Assembly: GCF_029168945.1 (NCBI RefSeq)
Contig: NC_083602.1
Span: forward strand, 68,406,600-68,470,599
Length of the DNA stretch: 64,000 nucleotides
Origin: Cannabis sativa
Lineage: Eukaryota; Streptophyta; Magnoliopsida; Rosales; Cannabaceae
Direction of reading: 5' to 3'
Of the stretch, positions 49,341 through 59,528 are shown one piece after another (position 1 is the first letter of the stretch; the number at the start of each line of letters is the position of its first letter). Position numbers and translations under genes: made by a program. The notes under the pieces were generated by a model. The model saw nothing but the letters and a program-made list of their open reading frames with translations, had not been told where the DNA came from and ran no database searches.

Positions 49341-49883
49341 TAGGGGTGAGCATAAAATCTGAAAAACTGAAAAAAAAACCGTTCAAACCGACTTACCGAA
49401 CACCATTGGAACCGAAACCGACAAAACCGAAAATCGAAAAAACCGTTAACGGTTTAAACCGCCATTGAACGATCGATTTTTTTTTTGTAATAAACCGACC
49501 GAAAAAACTGAAACCGACCGTTATACATATATATTAATTTATTAAGTTTTTTTTTCATGTATTATAGTTAATATATTATTTTTTTTATTAATAATAAACT
49601 TAAAAGAATAGGATAATTAGTTTTTGAACAATTAGTTTATATGTTTATATTTGTAAAATGTAAAATAATGTATTTATAGAATAAATTGGATTATTTTTTT
49701 TTTAAAAAAAAAGTTCAGTTTGGGCGATTTAAACCGACCAAACCGAAGTTCAAAACGATCGGTTTTAAGATATGTTCTGGATTGGTCGGTCGGTTTTCGA
49801 ATTGCACCAATCCAAACCGAAAATCGAATTTTGGATTTTTATATAGAAAAAAAACCGACCAAACCGACCGATGCTCAACCCTA
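49341..49883. mobile_element. hAT-type MITE with perfect target duplication
   Basis: 543 bp, ends taggggtgagcat and atgctcaacccta, perfect 8-bp duplication GTATCTAA (49333-49340, 49884-49891). The interior is full of aaaccgacc-type repeats in both orientations. The perfect duplication suggests the youngest insertion of the three hAT MITEs here. No coding capacity. Confidence 0.95.
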
Positions 49884-49891
49884 GTATCTAA

Positions 49892-52814
49892 ATGAATCTA
49901 ATGGCCAAATCGTTGAATTCTACTATTATTAGATATAAAATATAAAAAACATAAAATTTCATATATAACATAATTAATATGACTAGAATTCAAATATATC
50001 TTCAAAATTATGAAAATAATAATTTAAAGCCTATTTTTAACAATAAACCTTAATTATCTGTTTAATTCTCATATAAAGTTAAACGGTCATTACAATATCT
50101 TTGAAGCTCTTCAATTAGCACATCTCTGCATGAAAAATGAAACTCAATTTGGCATATTTAATTTGCTTAGAGAATTACAAGACATGGAACCTGTTTAGAT
50201 AATACTTGTTGAAAAACTAAATCTAATCGTTTTGCCTTTGAATTATTCTGGACGTTACCCTCAAATAAGAATACCATGTCTAGGTACAAACATGCTCCAC
50301 ACATATTATCCTACAAAATGTCACATCACCTTGTGTAAAAATTAAAATAACACTTATCATGACTATTAGATCATTTTAATCAAATGGTGTAAAATTAGTG
50401 TAAAGAATGTGTGTTAAGCTGTCCCTTTACATATCTATTTATGATAAACAACTCATTTTAGTGTTCATTATTTAACTTCTTTATTAGTACTATACATGTA
50501 TATCTGCACATAACAACTCGTCATACTTTAAAAAAGTAGTTAGCTTACTTTATTTTCTTTTTAAAAAGCATTTAATTAGCACTTCTAATAATCGCCATTT
50601 ATTAAAAGAAACTGCACAAAAGGACACGGATAAATCTATTAGACTGAGAAAGAACCAATTTTATTTAATAAAAAAACACTACTCATACAGATTGTACAAA
50701 GAATCTAGCAACTACCAAGTCGAAATTTGAAGATGAACATAGATGGCAAATCATTAGCATGATAAAAATATGAATACTTGTTCAATCAAACCGACGTTAA
50801 GGAATATAATTGAGGAAGAAACAAAGATGAAGTTAGTTGAACTCTACAATCATTACAAGCCATAAAACTTTTTACAAGTAAAATGTAGTAGACTTTACAT
50901 GAGTCATGACGAATAAAACTCCACATCCCATCCCACAGTGACCTTTTAAGTAATATGATATTGAGAGCATCATGACCCTTTTTGCGGGAATATATATAAA
51001 TGTACCATGAGCTTCTTTACTAAATAATTTGAAAAGCACAACAACGGCTATAAAATTGTCATTTTTTTACCCTGTCATTTATTTTATAGACGGCGTCAAA
51101 AGGTAGTGAGAGTAAGCGCTGCACGTCAGATCGTGGGCCCATCCCAGATCGCTAAGGCGGTGTTTGCGCGTTCTTCCTCATACCAACCCTCTCCTAATGC
51201 CAGCTAGCTACTACGTCTTAACAATCTTTTAAATTATTTATTAACCCTTTCCTTTTTAATATAATAAAACTGAAGAGCTTTCTCTTTCCTCACGAATCTT
51301 TTCTTACTTAATTTAAAGGAAATAGAACAGTGAAGACATTCTCTCACATGGACAGAAATACCCTTCAGTCTTCTATAATCCCGAACAACCGACTACGCTA
51401 CTAACTGTATTTTTGTTGTCCTAATCTTTGGTCCAATATCAATATGGTCCAACAGCTCCAATACCCAGTTGCAAATATATTATCAGTCAGTCTTAAAAAC
51501 ACATCCAATTAACGAAATAAATTAATAAAATAAGAACAAACAATATCCCAAGCGCTGATATAGGCAAGTATGCACTATAATGACATCCTGGAATGTAAGC
51601 TTGGTTCAGGGATCGTGTCATAAACAAGAAACACGAAAAAATCCTCATCTGTCCGTGGCAACTAGGTGTTAATTGGGTCCCACATGCAGGTTTTTAAAGT
51701 ATAATAATAATGTATAAGCCAAGGCAGTATCAACAAACTTAGTCACTTGATAATATATGATTCATTTGAAGTTTTCAGTCAGTAAGCTAGAGGAAGCAGA
51801 CTCTCTAACTTATTATTAGCTAGCCACACAGAACTCAATCTCATCATTAAGAAAATATTGCTATATACATCTGACTCAAAGCTATGGTGGACATTTACCT
51901 GTCACCAGTTCTTTGATCACATTCTTCTACACGTCCAGTCCAGTCTATTACATTTTTATGGGCATATTTCGATCTTGAACAAAAAGGTAGGCATCACTGC
52001 GAGAGCAAGCAACCAAGGTACACCAAACAAGTGTTAGAGTTGGGTGACCATGTCAAGGCACAGATTCACTACAAAAGAATCTCAGAGGAATTAGCATTGG
52101 AAAATTTATATGCAAAGAACAATCCTGCAAGTGCTGCAGGGTTTTGAGGGATTAGTTTGTGTTTTTCAAATGGAATGGAGATCCTCAACACAAGGAGGTT
52201 AGTTTGTAACTCATCCATGCTTGGATCAATGACAATGGTGAGAAGATGGTGGAAAGAGTTACATTATTTTGCATGGAAGAGCATCATCGACTTGAATTAC
52301 ACAGTAAGCATATCAATCCAAATGTTCGTATGGAAGAGAACCACTTCCTAATTACTGTTTTTCATTTATCACATAGCACTTCTGTGATAAAACAATTTCA
52401 AAATGGTACTTCACCAGTTCGAACAAACTAAAGAGTTTCAAGTTATAATTAAAATCCTTAATCTTATCAGGCTGTGGATGGGAAGTTTCTTGTGTGGAAA
52501 AATAAAGAAAAGAACAATCAACTTGACATTTCCAAATTCCATATCTCTAGAAGGAGCTTGCACCATATTTAAGATTGTGACCCTTTATCTAATACAATTT
52601 CAATCTCATGTCAGCAACGAATAAACAGGGAACACTCTAGCAGATAATAAATCAGCATTGTTGCTTAAAAACGGGAGATTAAGGTAAAGGAGAAATGTAA
52701 TTAGTCATAAAAATAATTTTACAGAAAAAGCACATTCTATGGGTAGATGGAATCTTACAAAAGAAGAGAACAGATATCAGCTGATCAAACAGTGCACTGG
52801 AAGCTCTAACATTC
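49892..52814. other. Intergenic region downstream of RAD9
   Basis: No gene is recognised. 51090-51200 is a local GC-rich island (cgctgcacgtcagatcgtgg and gcggtgtttgcgcg) in otherwise AT-rich DNA. 51900-52620 has several short + frames with no family match and no convincing exon chain. The part next to 52815 should hold the RAD9 3' UTR. Confidence 0.5.
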
Positions 52815-55800
52815 TTAATGATATGGTGGTGTCGACTGAACATAAATTTCAGCCTCTTCTTCCTCATCATCGTCATCATCTTCATTGGCATCCACCCAGT
52901 TACTGAGATGGCGTTGTGAAACACCTTGACCATTAATATCTGATGCACAACAATAAACCACAAGTTTCTTCATCAAAAAATTAAAAACAATAACCCACAG
53001 TGACATCAGTTAATGCAGGGAAATACAATTGCACAGTTAACCCAACATGCTTACTAACCTTGATGTTCGTTGATACAATCCTTTTCCATGTTGAAGCTAT
53101 TACAACAAGTCAAGGAAATGCAGCTAGAATCCTAAACAATTACTAACCCATTCATACAAGACTTCTGAAATTTGATAGAAAAGTTGAAATTATACTGTCT
53201 GCCCCAAGCACAGCGTGCAATGTTGAAGTACTTGGCCCAAGAACATGTAAATAAAGACATGAGAGTGCCAGTAGTACATAATATAGGGAATCAAAAGCTA
53301 ATAGTTATTGAAGCAATAATCAAAATTGTAAGATGGTGTATTTGCAGCAACATAATATAGACAGTAAGAATTAATTGGACATTGTAGGAAACCATAGCTT
53401 CAGGATACGTGTTAGGGTTAACAGGTTCATTTTCTCTATCTGATGCCGATTTAGATATATGCATTGCACTGATCCTATTAATTTCTCTCTGTTCACTAGC
53501 ATTTAAATTTTGTTCCTCTCGAACCTGTCTTCCTTCATTGCCATTTCCATTTTTTGCAGCGCTTCCTGCACAAGATACAGAATTTAAAGCAATTGAACAG
53601 AGATTCCCCTTTGAAACTTTGAAAACAAAATCGTTGACCTGAGAGATCGGACCAAATTCTGGTGTGGTCAGATGGATGCTCAGAAATATTTGCTCCAGTC
53701 TTGACTTGTCCTTGGGACGCCGTTCCATTATCAGCCCCTACATGCCTTGTGGTATCAGCTTGTGCACTTTGCTGAGGATGGCTTTCATGGAGTTGTGATG
53801 TCAACATGGTTGCAAGTACAAATGTGGCGTCAAAGTTTGAATTAGAAGCATCATCTACACCAAATTTTGGTGCCATAAGAATAGGCCTGTTTCCGAGACA
53901 ATCATTAATATCAAATTACATTGTCTTAACTTGACACTTGATTCTTAAATGCAAGAAAAAAACATTTGTAACATTAAGGGAAGGTACATTTTCTTATATA
54001 AAGAATCAGCTACTTAGTCCAAGACACTGTGTAAGACTTTCCAAATGCCTGTTATTAGTCATGAAGGATTTTCAAATGAAATGATTAATGGTGTTTTTAA
54101 ACTAAGAATATTGCAGTAATATCCCAATATTTGGAAAGTAATTTTAATGGCTTGTACTAACCACCAAACTAAGAATATTGCAGTAATATCCCAATATTTG
54201 GGGTTTTTGGCAAGTTTCTAACCGAATGGTACAAAGTACAAACCATTAAATTACTTTCCTGTGGTTGGAAGCATATATCTATAAAGGGGAATAAAACGGC
54301 TCGAACCATAAATAAAACTTCAATTCCAAATCTTCATGAACTCTTGCAGTTAAGAACTCACATGCAATAAATGTGATTTCTCGTAAGAGAGATAAAGATA
54401 CTTTGTAAAAATCATAACATGTTATGTGGGATTCAGCAAATTTCAATAGAACTGAAATTGATGAGCCCGCTTTGATTTTAAAGCAGGTTTTTGTACTTAA
54501 TCCCAAATGTTTAATTTGGCAGTATATTAAATTTTAAAGTTAACACCCATCCCAAATGATTATATGCTTATTTTGAAAATCAAATACATATGAAAAATAA
54601 TCATTTGGGGTAGAGGGCAAGAGGACAAAAGCAGACAAAGTTAGAGATAAATGTGCTGGATGAAAACAATATCTTACTCGCCAGCTTTCTCAAAGAATAG
54701 GTGAATGTCCACTTCACAGCCTTCACAAAAAGAAAGAAATGCCTGCCATATGAAACAATCAGAAAACATCGCCATCAATGAAATTAGTCCCATTTGCTTT
54801 CCAGAAAGTGAGAGTGAGGGACAATGAGATCACTCATAAGCACATATTGGCAAATGTATAAGTCAGCTTTCACAGAATGGCATCAAGTAACAGAATTAAA
54901 TGCTGGTAGTGACAGCAAGCTGAAGAAGGTCATTAGTAAAACTCAACATTAATGTGTAAAGCTTTCCCTTACAGTTTATAACTTGATAGATATTCAAAAC
55001 TGTGAAGGACTTAGTTAATAAACCTTCAATTCCTTCACACCAAAAGTCACATCTACCGGGTCTCCAGTGTGGGTGTACTGAACGAACTCCTCCATGGGAT
55101 CTATCCATAGTTGAGTATGCAGTGATGAGTCATTTTCTGCAATTAGAAACCCAAGAATAAATATGCTAGTTGCTGTAAGTTCAGTAATGCATATTATAGA
55201 CACATATGGAGTGAAAATAGAAAAAGCCTTGACACCTTTCGTTGGGTCTATATAACTTCTAAGTTCAACAGCTTTGCCTCCAATTTCACTTGCTACATCA
55301 CAAGGCAATGAATTGGGTTCTGTTGCTATAATAGTGATCTCCTGAAGGGATGATTGAAAGTTAGTTAGCAATCTGTTGAGATCTCGAGGCTTTACTACAA
55401 AGTTACTTGGGAATTTTCTTCTATCCAGGGACAACTGTTGTATATTTGGTTCGACGTTGCAAGTAATCCAGTAGGTTTTTCTCATACCTGAACAAAATAG
55501 AGTGCAGACATTGATATCTTGATGATTTAAATGAACATCATAACACTGACCAAGAAAGATGGATAGTTTAGCTGTTTTGTATAACATGACATGCCATCAT
55601 CTTTTAATACAAAGAAGAAGATGTATATCTAAATAACCAAATGACAAAATGCAACTTCTGTGTGTTGAGTATTTGTAACCAAATGAACAACATGTACAAA
55701 CTTTTGCGTGAAGACAAGTTTCAGGTATATCTTATCAAAGATATTACCATTTTCTATTATAATATTACAAGTATTAGAAATACTGACAAATGAAGAATCC

Positions 55801-56823
55801 TAAAAGACATTCTTTTTTATTAATCCAGTGGAGAGCCTAAATCTGAAGCATTCTTGAAATCTTTCCATGGCTTCACAGTCGTCTATTGAGACCATTTATT
55901 ACCATATATCAGTGTCTAGCCAATATGAAGCTTCATTCTAATAGACAATAAAATTTAGAAAGAGAAATAAAAAAATTCCAAAATTGAGGCTACCAAGACT
56001 TGTTATCATACTATAGATAGCCTTATAAAACCGAACCCATATAGATGGTGTAGCAATTGTAAAATCTATAATCACCTCAAAATACATCTAATCATAACAT
56101 GAGGGTCCAGATCTTCTGTATCAGTTCTATCAAAAAAAAAAAAAAAAAAAACAATGGGGCAAACAGAAAAATAGCTAAATCAAAAATACCATTAAAGCAC
56201 TCCAAGGTCCACTGCACTTTCGATGCATCGGAATCAGGCAATTTAATGCTCAAGCTATCTATGCTTGCTACAGGCGTCCTTAGTACAGAACAAACAGCCT
56301 GAAGTTCAGACAGAGTCAGTAAGAAACCAAAAAAAAAATTCCTGTTAAACTATGCAACATGAAAAAAATTAAGACAGTTTTCAAAGTACCTTTAACAGCA
56401 CGCTACATTCGACTTGATTGCCAGAAATTGTATAGATATCAAAGAAGCCAGGTTTAAATGTAATCGAGTTAAAGGCAGACCGCGACGAATTAAGAGTGTG
56501 AAGAGCAAGCTGCACAAAGTACACAAGAGCAAATAATGAATTAGAAAAAGAAAAAAGAAAATTGATCTCAAGCTGAATTATAGGAAACTTAGAGTCTTCC
56601 AAAAGCTTAACATCTATCAGAACCCTATGCTAATTTCTCGATGAAAAATCAAACTGCCATTGCTGAAATTAACCGGCAAAATTAGAGAATCCAATCTTAT
56701 GACATAAATAAAACATATGTAAAGAAAAATGATGTTGCGAGCGTAATTCGAGCCACAAACACAAAAATCCAAGAATGGGTATGCTGTAAGAAACACTAAT
56801 TTTGAATACAAGACGAATGCACA

Positions 56824-56858
<35 letters not shown>

Positions 56859-56970
56859 AAAAAACCTGAGAAGGAGAAGATTGAATGGCTAGGTCGTTGC
56901 CAACACGCGCAAGGCAGGTGACGGAGCGCGCGAAGGTCTTGAGGGCGTTCCCGCTCAAACTCAACTCCAT
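52815..56970 (-). CDS. RAD9: RAD9, subunit of the 9-1-1 DNA-damage checkpoint clamp (10 exons)
   Basis: Exons, 5' to 3' on the - strand: 56970-56866, 56509-56390, 56298-56190, 55487-55236, 55136-55024, 54742-54678, 53886-53639, 53565-53393, 53131-53059, 52939-52815. All introns are GT-AG and all phases join, giving 1383 nt (460 residues plus stop), close to other plant RAD9 proteins. Start: MELSLSGNALKTFARSVTCL, the conserved family N-terminus. The PCNA-like Rad9 fold spans about residues 1-275, with the strongly conserved WITCNVEPNIQQLSLDRRKF, LQEITIIATEP and HTQLWIDPMEEFVQYTH. A variable polar tail follows, ending WVDANEDDDDDEEEE. RAD9 joins HUS1 and RAD1 in a ring loaded at damaged DNA in the nucleus to activate ATR signalling and recombination. 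Exon 9 is the least certain: its acceptor was chosen because only it keeps the frame. No broken residue seen. Confidence 0.93.
56826..56856. repeat. Poly-A tract in RAD9 intron 1
   Basis: About 31 A on the + strand, so a poly-T run in the transcript, some 10 nt downstream of the exon 1 donor. Common in plant introns as U-rich sequence, but long enough to vary in length between individuals. Confidence 0.95.
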
Positions 56971-57461
56971 TGCTTCCCTTCGTCAACTTCAACCTTCTTC
57001 TTCCTCTTCTCGTCTGCCAGTGGCGGGAAATTGCTGGAAATACTTATTATCTAATCATAGGAGCTAACATTTTTTTAAAGATCTTTAAAAACATGAACCG
57101 TCACTTAAAAATATACTATTTTATTTTATATTTTTTTCCACATTATTTTTAATACTTTTTATTCTAGCATAATCAATGATAAGCATTTTTAAAAATTATT
57201 AAAATAATATTATATTATTATTTAGTAAATATTAAATAAACAAATTTTCTTAATTTATGATATAATAATAATAATAAATTTAAAAAAAGAAGATGTAAAG
57301 GATGTTATGTTAAGACATTTTTTGTGACATTCTTTTTCATTTCAATAGTAAGTATTAATTAAAAAATATTAAAAATATATCTATGTCATCAAGTATCATT
57401 CATAGCATCTTCATCTTAATAGACTTAAATTCCTATTACTTAGAAGGCACTCGTGTCCTTA
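56971..57461. other. Promoter side of RAD9
   Basis: AT-rich intergenic DNA upstream of the RAD9 start. ttcttcctcttctcg near 57000 is in the likely 5' UTR. No clear TATA. Nothing else seen. Confidence 0.45.
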
Positions 57462-57600
57462 GGACCAGTTTGGCACAGTTGCCCTGTGAGAAAAAGTAAC
57501 TATAGCTGTGCTATGAGAAAAAACAGTTATAATTGTATTGTGAAAAAAAATAGTATTTAGTAAATATAATTTTAAAACAACTGTGACTTAAAAAAGTTGT
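57462..57600. mobile_element. Left end of a MITE related to 42251-42992
   Basis: Starts ggaccagtttggcacagttg and repeats gctgtgctatgagaaaaa-type sequence like the ends of the MITE at 42251. No right end in the window: the Tat element begins at 57601 and probably inserted into it. Confidence 0.65.
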
Positions 57601-57863
57601 TGTTGACCGAGATTTTCGGCAACTATTAAAATATGATTATAGTAAAGAGCTGTAAGAAAGTGAGATGAGGATTTTTACGTGGTTGGGGCGTTAATGAGCC
57701 TTAGTCCACGAGTCTGTGTTATTAATGAATGTATTTAATACAGATTCCACACTTGAGAGAATGTTCTTCTCATAAATACAGAGAATGTTCTTGGTGAGTA
57801 TTTTCTCTTCTGGCTCTTATGCAACCCAAGATTCTCGACCCCATTAAATGAGCTTTGAGGGGG

Positions 57864-57871
57864 TATTTATA
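57864..57871 (-). promoter_or_regulatory. TATA box, sense promoter of the Tat element LTR
   Basis: On the - strand cactataaataccccc, a strong plant TATA context, about 265 bp before the LTR outer end. This sets the R/U5 part near 57601-57840. Confidence 0.7.
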
Positions 57872-58470
57872 GTGTTTTGGTGGGGTGATCCCTAGGATTG
57901 TTCTTACAAATGTATCTGTAAGTATCCATAAAGTTGGGTATTCCCAATGAATGTACCATGGGTGATGCATGGTCAAATCCCTAGGCGCTGTAGGGTTTTT
58001 ATGAGGAATGTCCTTTTTGCCTTGTGATTGACGTGACTCTTCGCAGAGTAGCCGTCGCTAGACTTAAATGATCATTACTGTAGCGCTGTTGTTTGGGGGT
58101 TGTGCCGTCAGACTTTATTGCGTGTTACAGTCCCAACACGCTTCCTCCCATGCGGCATTAAATGCGACTTGATTACTCGGGAGAGGCCTGACACATCCCG
58201 GAGAGGCTTCATGCTACGCGAGCTTCCGGGAGTACCTTGTACTCCGGATGCCTCCTCCGGGACCCATGCCCAGGGTGCTTCCTTGTGGCGCACAAAGACT
58301 TATCAAATATTTACAAGTTATCTGATCCACGTGTCCCTTTTCGACTGGTCCACGTATTTTGGGCGAATTCAGGGGCAACATTTACCCCCCAAGCCTTGTT
58401 TACTTGGAAAAATAAACCAAGGCTTGCTCAAGTGCCTCCGGTTGACTCCTCGTTTCCCTGGCTCAAGCCC

Positions 58471-58627
58471 AGAGCGCGTGAGGGCACATTTAATGATGAC
58501 ATTTAATGCAGCGATTCGCTTTTTGCAGGGATGTCTCCGGCCGCCTCCTTGGTTTCTTGACATGAGCTTGGGGCGCGTGAGGGTGCGTCTAATGATGGCA
58601 TTAAATGCTGCGATTCGCTTTTTGCAG
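58471..58627. repeat. Duplicated segment in LTR U3, 100-bp spacing
   Basis: gcgcgtgagggcac...gcgattcgctttttgcag at 58471-58527 recurs with few changes at 58571-58627. Each copy holds a palindrome-like taatgatg-catttaatgc block. Possibly an enhancer-type repeat. The 185-codon frame that spans it is not a gene. Confidence 0.8.
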
Positions 58628-58812
58628 AGGTCGATTCGTTTCACGCCCTTTGATTGATGCGGCGCATTAATGGTGTCAGACGGATACTCAAACGTTTCCA
58701 CCGCCTTTATGGCAGCTTGATCTGATCCGTTGATTTTCGGGAATTCGAATCGTGCATCTCCCCCACCGTACGATTGGTAGGTGGTGACGCCTGTTCCTCA
58801 TGCACTTTTGCC

Positions 58813-58819
58813 TATAAAA
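58813..58819 (+). promoter_or_regulatory. TATA box for the antisense gene, inside the LTR
   Basis: gcctataaaagcc on the + strand, followed about 30 bp later by a CT-rich leader without ATG. The leader ends at a consensus splice donor (ctgtaagt, 59021). The box faces away from the LTR's own promoter and toward the antisense ORF. Confidence 0.7.
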
Positions 58820-59020
58820 GCCACCATCTTTCCTTCATTTTGGTTACTTTCCATTCCTTGCCATTTTTGTTCGAATTTCCCAGAGAGAAAATTCTTCAAA
58901 ACAAAGATTTAACCTGCCTTAGCACTTAGACATTTCTTCCACTTTTCCAGTGTTTGCTTTCACCAGTTCTTCTCAACTTTTACTCGACCACATTCAGGAC
59001 CCCCAGTTCAACGACTTACT

Positions 59021-59475
59021 GTAAGTTTCTTGCATCCTTAGATAATAACATGCTTTTACTTGCTTCGTTTGTTTTTCTGGGTTCATACTTTGAGATTTCT
59101 GGGTGTGCGAGTGTTTAAGTTCTTCAAGTGTTCTGTTTTATGTCTACTGCTTTAGTTGTAGGATCGCCATTATCATGTCTCTGTTATAATGTGTATTTTT
59201 GTTGAAGAGAGCCATGTGTTCTTCATTCAACAGTTGCTTAGGGCATAGAATGGTTTTTTTTTTCTTTTTTCTTTTTATTCTGTAAAACCACTTTCTGCGA
59301 TTTCACTGCACCCGACACTTGTTCAGGGGATCTTTCTAGGGTTTCCCATGTGACACGTGTCCGGAGGGGGCCTCTTTCCAGCGGTTAGGGGACCCCCACT
59401 CCCTTTTTCTTGACTTAGGGTTTGGTATGGGACCTAACTGCTGGAATTTTCTTTTTCCCTTTTTGTTTTTCGCAG
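59021..59475 (+). other. 5' UTR intron of the antisense gene
   Basis: Donor gtaagt at 59021, branch-point-like cctaac near 59432, pyrimidine-rich stretch and acceptor tttcgcag ending at 59475. After splicing, the first ATG of the message is at 59529, the start of the antisense ORF. The 455-bp size is usual for a plant leader intron. Confidence 0.65.
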
Positions 59476-59528
59476 AACACAAAATTCCTGCTTCTAGTTC
59501 GAAATCTTCGAAGAAGAGTGGGAAAAGC

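Larger units (their letters stand above)
57601..58932 (-). mobile_element. 3' LTR of a Tat/Retand-type Ty3/gypsy element
   Basis: In + view it starts tgttgaccgagattttcggc. On the - strand the inner end is best placed at tgtctaagtgc (58932), just after the purine-rich ggaaaagtggaagaaa, a plausible polypurine tract. That would make the LTR about 1.33 kb. The inner boundary is an inference. The LTR contains a sense TATA (57864-57871), an antisense TATA (58813-58819) and a 100-bp-spaced duplicated segment (58471-58627). Confidence 0.7.

Noticed and set aside
52157..52624. Possible + strand gene in short open frames
   Set aside because: No motif, no consistent exon chain, and overlapping frames in two phases; left as intergenic.
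56617..56992. Two overlapping - frames of 107-117 codons
   Set aside because: They read through the poly-T of RAD9 intron 1. Only the first 35 codons of the 56970 frame are real coding sequence (exon 1).
58100..58657. 185-codon + strand open frame
   Set aside because: It lies wholly inside the Tat LTR, crosses the duplicated U3 block, and has no family resemblance; also no promoter or splice support.
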